From Xestospongia bergquistia (Eukaryota > Porifera > Demospongiae > Haplosclerida > Petrosiidae), in NCBI GenBank assembly GCA_963965975.1, contig OZ014412.1:10893849-10957848 (forward strand): 64,000 nucleotides of DNA, given 5' to 3'. The notes below the pieces were generated by a model, which searched no databases, had not been told where the DNA came from, and saw nothing but the letters and a program-made list of their open reading frames with translations. Below are positions 25,023-38,768 of this stretch, in pieces. The position numbers and the translations under genes were made by a program. The stretch's first letter is position 1. Every line of letters begins with the position of its first letter.

Positions 25023-26858
25023 TGTCTATTAAATAGTATAAGAGATGAACAAAATAGTGATACATATAATTATATCAAAAATATAACTGTAGAGGTAGAA
25101 AATTTTTTAAAGGTTTCTATTTTTGGCAAACTTGAAAAAAATTGATTTTAATAATTGTCAACGAACACTGACAGTTTCAATAAATTGCAAAATTTAACTC
25201 ATTAGACACCATTTTGAAAGGAAGCCATCAAATTAACCTGTTATACAGTAATATTTACTGTTATCTCACAGTGCTTTGCTGGGATTACTTTTTTTAGACA
25301 GTCAACAGCTATAACCTTGAAAGAACAAAGAAAGACTTGTACTCGGACACAATAAAGCATAAAGAACAAGAGCAATATGAAAGCAGATAGTTAGAGTGGA
25401 AGTACATAGTCAGTACACCATTATTTGGAGGTCTCCATTCGAGGAAATAAAAATATTATAACTTTTAAAATGTTCTTTAAAAGAAACTTCCATTCTCATA
25501 TAAATCTTAAGAGAATGACATTAAAATATTTTTATTTAAAGCTGACATCTTTGTTCTACATATAATTCTTAGTTGCAAGCAACTAGTTTTACAAGCAATT
25601 AAACCACATAATTCAATTAACATAATTACATTTTTGTTTAAGTGGTTGTTTTTAGGTATTTGTTTAGATTAAATCTACTCTTATGCTTTTAATGTCAAAG
25701 CTTTGATGATGTCACATTGTCACCTGTATTATATAAACTAGTCAGACAATATGCTTGCATATTATATTAACAAAACAGTGCCAATGGAGCATTAAGTGTC
25801 ATTAGATATCAGTCATATAGTGACTATTGGTCTAAATCTTAATAACCTCAAAGTATTCCATAAAAAACTTTAAGCCTGTACTATATAGCTTTGTGATCAC
25901 TTATCATATAAAGGTGTCATGTTTTAAATCACACTGTATGTAGAACAAATTATTGTAATTCCTTTAAATATTTATCATAAAAGATATCACAAAATAACTT
26001 TAAAGGCAAAATTTAGAGATCAGTTAGATCAAACACATACTAGTTAATATCAATTTGATGAAATTAGAGGGTTTTATCATTTAATCTACAAGTAAGGATT
26101 TGAAGATAGAAAGTATTGTGAGTTTGAAGCATTTTAACAAGGCTAAATAGTAAGGCAAATAGTGTTGCTTTCAGATTACTACACATGTTGTTAATGACTA
26201 GGGGTATCTGACAAAATTATTGTACAGTTTAATATTAATTTTTCAGATGAATTAAGAGAGGTGAAAGATTTGTGAACATATGTACCTATTTATAGCACAG
26301 AGATTTAGGGTGTGGTTAAGTCGTGGTTAAGTCATGGTTTAGCTAATATCATCAAATTTTAAGGTAGTGTCTAGAGTACCAGTAATAGAATGCTGTGCTT
26401 TAATGGACATTAATAATATTACCTTAAACATCAGAACCTACATGTATTAATTTCATATTAAAGCATGCTATTCTATCACTAGCATTCTTATATCAGGGAG
26501 TCTGGGGACTGAGACAAGATTAGGCACTTTCTTGGTATAGACTTTCTATGCCAAGTAGACAGAAAATGGGTACCTTGACACAACCTCAGAAGGCAAACCT
26601 CAATAGCTAGCCAATCAAAGAGATTAATATTACATACTGGGGATAACAAAGTGAATAGTACTATACAGTATTCTCTGACGTAGTTATTATCTTCATAGAG
26701 AAATTGTTAAGGTTAAGTTATATTATGTGGAAGTTTAACTTACACTGTTCGAGATAATAATACTTACAAGTCACAATAGAATTGGAAGATGTCACACAAA
26801 GTCCAAAGCAAAAATAAAAGACCGCCAAAATATGAATTTATACTACGGGGTCCAATGA
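25023..26858. other. Divergent intergenic region
   Basis: About 1.8 kb between the start of the NuSAP-like gene (minus) and the leader of the PTPN14/21-like gene (plus). It should hold promoters for both. I see no clear TATA box, CCAAT box or open frame. The only structured item is the foldback element at 26369-26490. Confidence 0.5.
26369..26490. mobile_element. Foldback MITE-like element
   Basis: Imperfect inverted ends of about 30 bases: AGTACCAGTAATAGAATGCT on the left answers AATGCTAGTGATAGAATAGC read on the other strand at the right. The interior ACCTTAAACATCAGAACCTA resembles spacer sequence in the array near 2095-2130, 5760-5830 and 16580-16650 (CCTTAAACATTGGAACCTAA), so this is a small dispersed family. 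There is no coding capacity. Confidence 0.55.
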
Positions 26859-27102
26859 TGCAGATAATATTCATCTCGTGAGTGTTTGGGGGTTCCCAAT
26901 GGGCGTAGCCCGTAGGAGGAACATATAAACAAAATAGAGCTGTAGGAGGAGGACTACCTTTATTACTACTACGCTGTTAGTCGACTAGTAGTAACTGAAC
27001 TATATTGAACTGCACTACTTAGAATTGATAATAATCTAACTGGCCAATCTCTCTCTCTCTCTCAATTACTCTATCTCGTTTTATGTGAAGACACCAGAGC
27101 AA
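26859..27102 (+). promoter_or_regulatory. Probable 5' leader exon of the PTPN14/21-like gene
   Basis: A GC-richer stretch (GGGCGTAGCCCGTAGGAGG near 26,902) and a CT run near 27,048-27,063 precede a strong donor, AA/GTAAGT at 27,102/27,103. The next acceptor (TTCTCCAG, 27,272) lies ten bases before the start codon. I infer an untranslated first exon ending at 27,102; its 5' end is not visible. Confidence 0.45.
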
Positions 27103-27282
27103 GTAAGTAAAGATAAATACATAACTACTTTATATAGCATCAAAAACAAGGAAATCAAACTACATGTACTAGTTAAGACTAATGTTCTTTGATTTCAGTC
27201 CTTTTGTACAAGAAAAAGACTAAAAGTCACTTATTAAACTAGTCTTATTATTTATGTCTTAAAATTCTCCAGGTATCTCAAA

Positions 27283-29576
27283 ATGCCTCGTTTATTTCGT
27301 AAGAGTCAACGTTACAATGTTGCAAAGAACTCATGGCTGGCCAGGATAGTTTTATTAGACAATACAACTATTGAAATCAATTTACAGCCTGATGTCACAG
27401 GAGAAGACTGTCTAGAACGTGTTGCACAGTGCATGGATATAAGAGAGGTATGTAATTAATACATAGTTAAAATAACTAAAGGTAATTATTAGTATAACAG
27501 TTAATTCTACAAGTTATTTTAATAGAACAATATGTTAGGAATGCAACATTTATATATTCTCTCTATAATTTTTACATATTACTACTTAACATAGATTTTG
27601 ATATTTAGAGGATGTTGACTTAAAGGATATAATTGTGTGCTTTTGGCTAAACATTCTTATCAGCAATTTTACTATGTCCTGTCTCAACCTGCAAACAACT
27701 AACACTGTTATCTATAACAAATGAAATTACTTTTATCTTCATTGAGCTGGTTATTTTCAAGACAAATAGATTGTCCCTAATAATTATATTATTTAGGAGT
27801 GCCCCCAATATATTATGTTCATTAAATATTATAGTTAATTTGATCTCTAAAAATTTGACTCCAATAGATACATTATTGCATTTTAATCACTGCTATTAAC
27901 GGGAGATTATAGTCATGATATTATATTGAGTAAATTATCACAAACAAGAGACTGTAGTTCTCCAATCAAAATTAGCACATTACCATAATTAATTAATTAA
28001 TTATCATAATAGCGTTAATGACCTGTTAATATTGTTATTATAACAATGCATAAAATAATCCCATAAGTAGTGTTTCAATTTTTTTTTCTAATATTTGATG
28101 TAGATAAAAGAGACCAATAATTAATACATTATCATACTTTATATTTATATCATATAATCATAAGCTATTGTATAAACACTATTAATAACATTGTATCAAC
28201 ACAATGTACTTGTCATTTGTCAGACTGTCAGGTCTTCCGTTCATCTATTTATCTTCATTTCTTACTATATAAAATTGTGGACAGAGATGGATGAAAAGCA
28301 AATGGATTGATGGATGGATGGAGATTAATGGATGGATGAGTAGTAGTATATTTGAATGAGGATACAGTTAATATTACTCCTCTCAGTTTTGACAATGAAT
28401 AGTTATGGAGTCATTACAATTGGATATATACTATAATTCTATTCATTGTGTGACCACAAATATGATTGGAATGTTTATGATTTCAACGACACTTAGTGAA
28501 CAGTTGTATGTTATCACCATGACTATCAGTTCTATCATTGATATATAGTACAATAGCCTAAATATACTGTACATAGTTATGCCCCATATCATGTAATATT
28601 CTCTTTAGATAATTCTTTAATGATGGCATCTCTTTAATTAGGATATCCTAAGAGCCTCATAGTCTCCAGATGAAATTAGTGTTAATTTAACTCTTTACAC
28701 TTATACCTGACAATTAAATATATGCCAACACAGCAGCCACTGTAGCAATAAATACATTGCTATGTCAAAATAAGTTATAACATAGTATAAAGATACTGTG
28801 TATATAGTGTAGTATGCTGACATGCTAAAAGGTCACTACTATCAGGGAGGTTATTGTAAAAGTAATTTTTTACTTACCAACGTACACACACACACTCCTC
28901 CTGTCACTGTGTATACAATGACAACTCCTCTCTCTTACCTCATATGTGTATCTATAACATTGAAATCATAATTGATAGAGATATTTGCTAATTGTCTTTA
29001 TTCCAATATGTCTTTGGTGTAAAATTGTATCCTCTCTTTAATTGTGTTTACAGTAAATAATGGCTTCTGTATTGATCATATTTGGTGATAATAACTTAGC
29101 AATCACAAATATAGTCAACTACCACTTAGCATAAAGTAAAATACTAATGGTACTACATATACATGATATAGGATTACCACTTAACATTAAGTATGTGGTA
29201 GTTTATGTACTACATATACATGATATAGAATACAGTTATAGCTAAGTTAATAGTTCAAACAACACTGCATTACTTGTGGATGGTATTGGTGTGTTAACAG
29301 GATATCAGTGGTCAGGTCCAATGATTTAATATCATATGATAACATTATAGTTCACTCTAGTATGGTTTTAGTTATGTCTGTTATATTGTATGGTGGTAAA
29401 GGGGATTTATATCTTGTCAGTGAACACTTTCTCATGTTAAAACATAAGAACAACTCTAGACAGTTGTCATTGACATCTATAGGTAGAACATTGTGTAGTT
29501 AGAAATCCCTGACATGTTTCTTGTTGCCAAAAGCTATACATGGGAACAAGCATCACTGTGAGCATCTTGATTTGAA

Positions 29577-29622
<46 letters not shown>

Positions 29623-30969
29623 TGCTCTTTCTCTTTCTCTCTGTAGATTGATTATTTTGGTCTACAGTACATTAGTAAAGATGGATATAATCGATGGGTT
29701 GATAGAGACAAGTCTTTAAGGAAGCAACTTGACAAATATCATGTTGATGGAGCTAGAAATGCTGAGTTGAAGTTTGCAGTTCAATTTTATGTGACCAATG
29801 TTACTAAACTGGAATATGAAATTACAAGGTACACATTACAATGGCATACTATAGAGCTATGTATATCAATATTTAGTTGCTATGGTTTGAGAGTTATAGA
29901 CCTGAGTTATATTATCAGATAATTTATACATTATGTCAACAGATATACTCCATTTGTAATATAAGCTTATACTTGGAAAGTAATATTATCAAAACTATAA
30001 TATTACAATATTTAGATTAACTCTCATTTATCACATGTTCTTTTCTTCCAGATATTTGTATTTTCTACAATTGAAGCACTCAGTGATAACAGGAGAATTA
30101 AAATGTTCTAATGAGATAGCATGTAAACTAGCATCATATGCACTACAAGGTATATGGCAGGCATAATATATCTCACTTGTTTAATAGCATGTAATAAGTT
30201 ACTGTACATGTTTATATATATATATAGTCTAAGTAATCTCCCTTTTACTATTTGTAACTCTATCCGCTTGTAATTTAGTAACATCAGCCAAATATTATAT
30301 AGTATATACATAACATGAGTTTGTTGTGGCAACTAGAAGAGTCATCTTGTCTATAGTTCCATTATATTAGTGACGATACATATATGATCTTTTGGATCAT
30401 GCATTTGGCAAAGTACAATCTTTTATCTCTCTCTCCTGCACTCTGTAGCCGAGTTTGGTGATTACGATGAAATGACACACACTCCAGCCTTTCTTGATGA
30501 CCACATTCTTTTCCCTCCTGTATGTCTCTATTCATTTATCATTAATTAATACATCAATCAATGTTATCATTGTTTATCAGAGCAGTTGATTACTTTAGAC
30601 TCCATATTATCAACAATAATTGTTTTGTTTATCATACTTTAGACAATTGAGCCTGCAGCATTAGCTGATGTATTACATGACAAAGTATCAAAGCTACACC
30701 AAAAGCACAGGTATGTCAACTAATATAGGAAGTACTATATGTACTACTAATGTACTATACTAAGTCAACTGTATTGACATAACCTCCCACATGTTAACTA
30801 TTAGGGGAATGTCAGCTGCTTCTGCTGAATTAATTTATATCAAACTAGCACAGCAATTATCGGAGTATGGACATGAGGCACTTCAAACACTAGTAAGAGA
30901 CAATGAACTGATATACTATTTGAACCACATATTGTATTTGGTATAGTACATGTGTAATTTGTCATTCAA

Positions 30970-31012
<43 letters not shown>

Positions 31013-34000
31013 TCTCTCCAGGAAGTAAATGGTACAAAGATATGGCTTGGTTCTTGTTTTATTGGTATTTTTATTAAACACGGTAATGGACAACCTACTG
31101 TATACTTTAAATGGCCAGAGATCTTGAGAATGAAAGTTAAAGATCGTAATTTTGGCATTGAAACATATCAGGAAACAGTATACTTCAAACTAGTAAGACA
31201 ATGTGTTTAATATATTAAGTTAATTGTGACATGTTCATTTGTTCTGTACTGTGTTACCTGTAATCATTATTATTGTTACTATGATCTCATTTCCCTCATA
31301 GCCTGATGCTCAGACTGCACAATATGTACTCAGGATGATGGTACATCAACATATGTTCTTCCAGACAGAGTATCAAGGACTTGATGTCAAATGGAGTGCT
31401 ACTAAACACAGGTAAGTCCCTATACTACAATATCTAACAACATGGCTTCAATATTGGGGATTATCATGTTACCCAATGATGTATATATCCTGTTTATCCA
31501 AAGTCCCAATAGATAATACATTATGGTTTCTGAATAGTGTGTACTTTGAATTATTAGATGTTGAATGAAGGTTTTTGAATATTGAATATGACTTGAGTAC
31601 TAGAATTTTATTGTCCAAGTAAAGATATTTTTAAAAATTTAAATTAAACAGTATTTTCAACATTGTATATTTTTTTAATAGTAGAAAGAAGTCTGTCTCA
31701 CTTCATGATATCAGAACTAATACTATAGAAAGGTATTAATATAATATGAAATGTTGTACTATTGATACTCTCACTAAACTATAGTGCAAAAAAACCTAAA
31801 GAAGGCGGCAGTCTAACAAAACCAAGAAGACCATCAAAGTTCACACGTAAGTTAATCAATAATAAGACTTTGTATTGATTCTATATATTGTGAACACTTT
31901 CATAGGTCCACTGGGTCTTCCAACTCAACGAGATAGTTTACTAGACCCACTATCTCCTACTCATTCAACATACACCAGGTAAATTACCAAGAAAAGGAAT
32001 GACTACAAACAGTTTGTTATACTAGACTTTTAAATACAGTAATTATGAATTAGTTATATAATGCATATAATTATGATCTATAATCTTAGTTGTAAGTTTA
32101 ATACTATGCCTTAATCATATTAACATGAATTTATTATCTGTAGACCTGAAGAAAGCCCTCTACCAGAATTTCTGGATGTTGAAGTAACTTTATCGCATGG
32201 TTCATCTGTAGGAGGCAGTCCTCAAAGACATACTCCTGTTGCCTGGCAGGAGGAAGATAAAGATAAAGGAGATACAGCCAAGAGAAAAAAAGAAAAGTAT
32301 GTAATTATCAATAATGTAATGATAATTGTATATCTACAATTATATTATTATTATTATATCTGTCAATTTTAGTAAATTATATTGAGCAAAACTATAAATA
32401 AAAATACAACTGACTTCTAAAATCTATAATTCTAGGCTTTTTCATGACTTAACAGACATACAATTAATAAAAAAACTCTTTTGAATTTGTACATTAATAT
32501 ATTTATAGTAAATATATTAAGTAGTGACTATTGTCATTATATACAGAGGTCTTGGACGTACAGGTGTTATCGAATGTATCCCAGTAGAAGAAGATGACAT
32601 TGATATTGGACAACCTCTTATCTCCCTACCTCCTACTCTTACAATGAGTGACAATGAACTTATGATAACCCCTAATAATGTAACAACAGATGAAAGAAAA
32701 GATCAAGGATGTAAGTTATGTGATAGACAATATATAATAATATATAGATATGCTGGATATGTAGAAATGCTAGAATATACATGTACTTTCTACATGTATA
32801 TGAAAGAAAGATATTGCATAATAGACAATGGAAAATGTATATTATTATCAGATAAACCTTACTATTGATTTTATTACTTCAGTGTATATATAATGAGTAT
32901 CATTTTTTTGTCTTTTAGTGTCTACTTTTCCACGTACAAACCACACCCATCATCAGTTTCCCTCATCCAGTGTTGAAGTTCATGTGTCAGAAGGTAGTCA
33001 AGAAAGTGTTGAAATTTCTCAAGCAAAGAAGCGTCCATTTGGAGGTAAGAGATACACTTAACCATTGCAAACAATTAAGTAATTATGCTTTGAATCTATG
33101 AGTACAATATCTAGTAAGGTCTTTAAAAATTAAGATAGTAATCCAAATTAATTCAGGATTAGGATAGGACACATTAAGTTGTTATGCTTTTTTGTCTGTA
33201 ACAAGCAATGTACCAGGCATTCCTATAATTGTTTTGGACCACATATTAACTATATATACTAGTATGTTTATTTTCATTGTTTTAATATATTGTTATATGA
33301 GACTTTTGAGAATGAAAAATGAAATTAACGTTATCTTTTAACTGCTGACATATCTATCAACCAATGATAGTAATAACTCTATCCTCAAGCAGTATGACAA
33401 TAAATGTGACTGACAATACTTGAAGCTTCTCATTAGTTTACTCTTCTATATTTCTAGCATTAATTATAGCTATTAGTCTTCCACTAACACTGCTGTTAAT
33501 TATGTAATCTTTATATATCTAGTTAGTGTTATACTATAAAGTCAGTATCTTCTAAAACAATTATAGGATGATTTTTTAATTGTAGTATTGTTTTCCCATA
33601 TTCAAGCATGTACCCTATCATTTGTAATATAATTATATTGAAATTATATTTTATACGAGTTAATAGTTGTTATAATTATCTTGACATCCAATAGGGTCAG
33701 TTGGTCAATTGGACTCTCATACTCCTCCTCGTTCATTAAAGATCAGACAATACTCACCCGAAGAACAATGGGAACAAGAAGCAACAAGTGGTACAAGAGA
33801 TCAGAGAGTAAGTTGATAACTTCCTATATGTAGTACACATATAAGGTATTGATAGTATTCTTATTATTGTGGTTACATATAATAGTAGTTACTTCAATAC
33901 ATAATCTACAATAGCAGACAATGGGTATAGATACCATATGTTTATTATTAAGAATAGAGGAAATTATTGATAAATTATCTAATATTTGTTATTTATATTA

Positions 34001-37000
34001 TGTATAGGGTCAACGTCTAGAGAGAGTATTACAAAGTAATAAAGTCTACTCTGAATTTGAAGAGATACCTAAACTTAAGCTGGTACAAACAACACACACA
34101 CACACACACACATGTACTATTAGTATAGACATTATGATATTATACTAATTAACGTCTAATTACATGTGTGCATGTACTAATGAATATTATTCTTCCATCA
34201 ATTTAGGACTTAGATGTTAGTGCTGGCTCACATCCTAATAACACTTGTAAAAACAGATACAAAGATATCCTTCCTTATGAAGTGAGTAGTCCAATATATA
34301 CTTCATACCATATTATGTCTCAGACATACTGGAATAATAAATAATATGTGTTTTATTATACTATATCACAATATATCTATTCTTTAGTATAACAGAGTCA
34401 AATTGGATCCAACCAACAATATCAATAACAGCGATTATATTAATGCCAGTCATGTATCAGTAAGTACATTGTAACACACTTTATATGCTGAGAATAACAC
34501 TATAAAATAAATGCTTAACAATACAGGATAACCATAATCAGCTATAGTATTATAATGCTAATAATAGTTGATGATATTAGAACATTATACAATATATAAC
34601 ATTTTAAAATTTATCACATTCTCTTTTATTTCCTTTTACTAGTTTACTGTCAAACATCATACTCATTATTATATAATATCTCAAGGACCAAACGAACATT
34701 CATGTGCTGACTTTTGGCAAATGCTATGGGAACAAAGAACACAAATTATATTAATGTTAACTAATGAAGTGGTTAGTTCACATTTAATGCACACAGAAAC
34801 CTTGTATTATTAGTGGGTGTAATGGAGTTGACTATACATGTAGACTGTAGACTCAGTTTGCTGACTTTGAAAAATGGGCACCACCCTTGATGTTAATTGA
34901 TATGTCTCATGTTCTTTATCGTGCTTTATTTAGACAGCATTTGCTGATGATTTACTACTTTCATATGATGTTAAGCCTTTAAATCATCACACTAGTATTT
35001 TATAGAATATAAGCCACTGTGTGTCCTCTAAACCTTTCATGTCATCACTACAAGTTTGTATCAAGATATGAATGCATAAGAAAAGAAAACTGTTTCTAGA
35101 ATAAAACTGGAATGAGGTTTAATGTAGTCTTTAACAATTTGGGAATTGCCTACTACCCTTGTATTAAAATAATATCATAATTTATACTTTTTAGATATGC
35201 TCTCATTTTAATTTCAAAAGTGTTTTAATATATTACATATTTATTTTGTATTTCTTATTTAAATGAATTGCTGTTTATTTTATTTTTACAGGAAAATGGT
35301 AAGCAAAAATGTCATCGATATTTTCCTGATGATCAGGACAAATCGGCTCATGTCCAATTTGAACAAGTAAACACACAAATCATAACATTTCTTCTTTTCC
35401 TTGTAACATACTGTAACATCTGGCACTCTAGACAGTTTAAAAATATATAACAATTTCATAAGTACATTTAGTAACATATTGGTCTAAACATTGTGATGTA
35501 ATATACTGTAAAATGTCTAAATATTTAGCACTCTAGCGTCAAAATAAATAATTATTTCAAAGAAAATTCATCAATGCCTCCATAAATTTACCTCTGTTGT
35601 TATGTATTACTCTAATTTCAACAAATTCCTCTAATTTTGACAAATAAACAAGACTATTATAGGAAATACAAGCTTGGGAACACAAGCCTGTCATATTAGA
35701 GATTGTTTGCTGAGGTCTGTCTGTGTCTCAGATTTGAAACTTCCAGTTATGTTTATTAGTTCATTTTCTTATACTTACTGTCTTAACAAACATTTCTACC
35801 ATCTACAATTAATTCAGAAGTGGTGACACTCCCTAATAAAAAGTTAAAATTAATTATTCAAAGAATGAATATTCTTAAACATCACCCTTAAAATTTACTA
35901 TGCAAACATCTAATATGCCAAATTTTTATAAGTTTTACAGTAATATATTTCACAGTTTTAAAATCTTGCCTATAATGATCAATGATGTCACTGCATTGGA
36001 AACAATTAAGAATATTTCTAGTATTTTAATATATTAGTAATAATGGATTTCATATTTTTTTAGTATCGTGTGTCTTCAAAATTTGTGGAAATGTCTAATA
36101 CTACAATAACAAGAGGATTAACAGTGAGACATATACCTTCAGGAGAGGTAAGATATTAAAAGAAAATATTCTTATAAAATGTGTAAAATAATGACATCAT
36201 AATGAAATCATAATGACATCATAATAGGTTGTAGTGTTAATTATTATAAGTGATATTTTTTTCAGGAAAGAGAGATAATGCACATCCAGTATATTCACTG
36301 GCCTGATCATGGTATTCCTGAAGATCCACAACCTTTCATTAGTAAGTCATTCATTTACATATATATAAATGTAGATAACAATCAAATATGTACTATCTAT
36401 GTAATACAAACTTCATATGTTAATAATTAGTAGATTATATTGATAGGAAGAGCATCTGTTAGTAAGTTATATACAACTGAGATATTTATAATAACTAGTT
36501 TATTATTACTTGTGTGAATGTATTAAGGTGCATTTCAACTTTTAATCTGTATTGTATGATTCTTGAATTTGACATATTATTGTTAGTACATTATTAAATT
36601 GTCTTTTCTTTACTCTAGCATTTCTCAAGATGGTGAAGTCATTAAAGTACAAGTTTGATCGTACTATTCCTATTGTGGTACATTGTAGTGCTGGAGTAGG
36701 ACGTAGTGGTGTACTAGTACTAGTAGATATGTTAACAGAAACTTATGATGCTGGAGAGGTAAGCATCAGCTTCCTATTGTTAGCACTAACACTACATGCT
36801 ATAACAGAATTTCGCTACATTAGATTGGAGTCTAAGCCCAAGGGAACTTTGGAATTTAGAAGCCCAGAAAATGTTATAATAACGTCTATGAGCGAATGCA
36901 CATAGACTTCTTACTCTCCCAGAGTTCTAAAGTTCCCATTGGTTGAGGATTCCAATTGATTTAGAGTATAGCATTATAACATTTACTATATTCAAAACTT

Positions 37001-37265
37001 GAGAAATAACTAAACAATTTAATTAACCATACCTAACCATATTGCCTGGTTTTTCCAATATAATATATTATGTTCTAATATTCTGCTTGAAACTCACATA
37101 TATTATAGTTAAAATGTTATATTGATCATTTTATAGGTTATTGATATTCCTTTATCTCTTCAACATCTTCGAACTCAGAGAATGCATTTGGTCCAGACAC
37201 TTGGTCAATATCGATTTCTCTACACTGTTATTATTCAATACATAAAAAATGCCAGACTTATCTAA
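27283..37265 (+). CDS. PTPN14/21-like: FERM-domain protein tyrosine phosphatase, PTPN14/PTPN21 (Pez) type, 849 aa
   Basis: Twenty-four coding exons from 27283-27447 to 37137-37265 keep one frame (2550 bases). Residues 1 to about 320 are a FERM domain; [28 protein letters not shown] and [18 protein letters not shown] align well with human PTPN14. Residues from about 545 form the phosphatase domain: SQGP substrate-loop region, WPDHG with Asp749, and the P-loop [11 protein letters not shown] with Cys783 and Arg789, so it should be active. The C-terminus [10 protein letters not shown] mirrors the PTPN14 end. The linker is about 230 residues, much shorter than in vertebrates, and I see no PPxY motif. 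Family members act at junctions and on Hippo/YAP signalling. The first intron is 2.2 kb; others are mostly under 700 bases. The divergent neighbour is the NuSAP-like gene. Confidence 0.93.
28283..28345. repeat. GGAT-type microsatellite in intron 1 of the phosphatase gene
   Basis: Imperfect GATG/GGAT units. I see nothing else distinctive in this 2.2-kb intron (27448-29646). Confidence 0.8.
29580..29619 (+). repeat. CT microsatellite at a 3' splice site
   Basis: About 20 CT units ending 27 bases before the exon at 29647. Together with CTCTTTCTCTTTCTCTCTG it forms the polypyrimidine tract of the intron. Confidence 0.95.
30972..31018 (+). repeat. CT microsatellite forming a polypyrimidine tract
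   Basis: A nearly pure CT run of about 47 bases directly abuts the CAG acceptor of the exon starting at 31022. A third, shorter CT-rich tract precedes the exon at 30449. Confidence 0.95.
34092..34112 (+). repeat. AC microsatellite next to a 5' splice site
   Basis: AC run starting ten bases after the donor of the phosphatase exon 34008-34082. Confidence 0.9.
36796..36974. mobile_element. Foldback MITE-like insertion in the last phosphatase intron
   Basis: The ends ATGCTATA and TATAGCAT are inverted. Inside, CCCAAGGGAACTTTGGAA (about 36,838) answers TTCTAAAGTTCCCATTGG (about 36,925) on the other strand, and the centre has a small GTCTATG/CATAGAC hairpin. The whole 179 bases fold on themselves. 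No coding capacity. Family not identified. Confidence 0.65.
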
Positions 37266-37527
37266 ATAGCAACAAATGTCCTGTCTTATATTACTATTAT
37301 ATTAACATTTTTATCTTTATATATTACATGTAAAATGTCTATTGTTCTATTACATCAAATCTTTTTTAAAATTAATTGTTATTGTTTAAATGTAATTTAT
37401 TTAAGAAATAACCATAACAATTTTTAATTCAATGTAATTTTTAAAACATCTTACTTTAACACTTGAGTAAAAATCGTCATACACATTAATTATATATTAA
37501 TCATAATAAATTATACTGAATTATACA

Positions 37528-37818
37528 GCTGGTCACTGTGTACACAAAGGTAACAAAGTCCAAATGGCTGGTACAAATATCTACAATTTTGCTGTGCAAA
37601 GAACTGCAATCCAAATAATGGATATTACTACAATTGGAAACTAGCTGTCACCTATTATAGATGGTATCATTACAATGGTAATGGTATCGTATGATATTGC
37701 AATAATCATAAGTAATAAGTATGTCAACTGGATGGCATTTGGATGGCGCAGACCAATGCCAAATTACATCATTAACATCAATGGTTATCCCGGTGACAAA
37801 CCTGGAGCCATCATTTAG
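37528..37818 (+). pseudogene. Broken fragment of an S1-family (V8-like) serine protease
   Basis: The first readable piece is AGHCVHKGNK, matching the catalytic-histidine motif (TAxHC) of S1 proteases. A second is NPNNGYYYNWKLAV. A third, YVNWMAFGWR followed by ININGYPGDKPGA, matches the GYPGDK motif of V8/glutamyl-endopeptidase-like members. The pieces lie in order over 290 bases but not in one frame, and no signal peptide or complete catalytic triad is present. Family assignment rests on short motifs. It could be a decayed host gene or an old transfer. Confidence 0.5.
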
Positions 37819-38239
37819 TCTACCATACAGTCATACAAGTTTACTTACTAATGACAATAATACTTACTAATGAAATCAAAATTGTCACTAGTGAGATATT
37901 CCTAGTATATTGTTTACAGCTGTAGGAAATTCTCAATTGTTTAGAGCTGTAAAAAGTTCTTAGTTTGATGAAAGAAAATTCATCAAACTATGTTCATCAT
38001 CAAATTTTGTTTCTACAGTGACAATTACTAATACAGTCAATCAATTACATACGTCATATCTACTAACAATTGACCATGTTGTCTGAGTGCCAAAGGATTT
38101 ATAAAAATTCTCACAATTGTTTATAATTACTTTTTATTATTCATTAGTCTATAATTATTCAGGTCTACCTTGAAATCAATGAATGGATATATGTACAAGT
38201 AAATAAATAAAAACATTTAAAAAATTCAAGTAAATGTAG

Positions 38240-38630
38240 GGATGGTTAATATTGTAGTTAATATACCCAGTGAACTCCAAATACAAAAGACACAAGTACA
38301 GAACAGAGAGAGAAGAAAACAAGTACTATATGACAAGAAACAATATGCTAACTAGAGTCTATCATAACAAATATATGGATATAGCAAACTCCAAATTAAT
38401 TAAATAGTCCATTATCATTCATACAACATACAAATACAACATTCACTTTCCCATAAGATATTACTAGTGAGCAACAAAAATCAATTCTGTGTAGATCATT
38501 GACGTTCATAATTAGAAGGTTTATTTGAATCAGTTGAGGTTGGTGCAATATCAACAATTCTATCCAATTATGATGTCAGAATGTTATTGGACAGTGGGTC
38601 AAACTTTTCTGAAATGAATTGGGTTCACTG
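38240..38630 (+). mobile_element. Possible LTR-retrotransposon fossil fragments
   Basis: Two short peptides recall a pol polyprotein: one basic stretch like the tail of an integrase (RERRKQVLYDKK) and one like a retropepsin active-site region (MLLDSGSNFS). They are tiny, in unusual order and heavily decayed; no terminal repeats were found. Old and broken in several places if real. Confidence 0.25.
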
Positions 38631-38768
38631 TTAACAAAATCTTCCAAAGTATCAAATCGCGAAGAACATTAGCTACCTGTGTGTACCAAGTTAGGTCTAT
38701 TGTTGCTATTCAACACAATCATAACTACTTGTACATTATAATATGTTTTCTATCAAGCTAGCTATGTA

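Noticed and set aside
30916-31158. Arg-Glu repeat protein on the minus strand
   Set aside because: The repeat is only the translated CT microsatellite in a phosphatase intron.
32524-32868. 114-codon plus-strand frame
   Set aside because: Its first part is the real phosphatase exon 32547-32710; the rest reads through the donor into intron.
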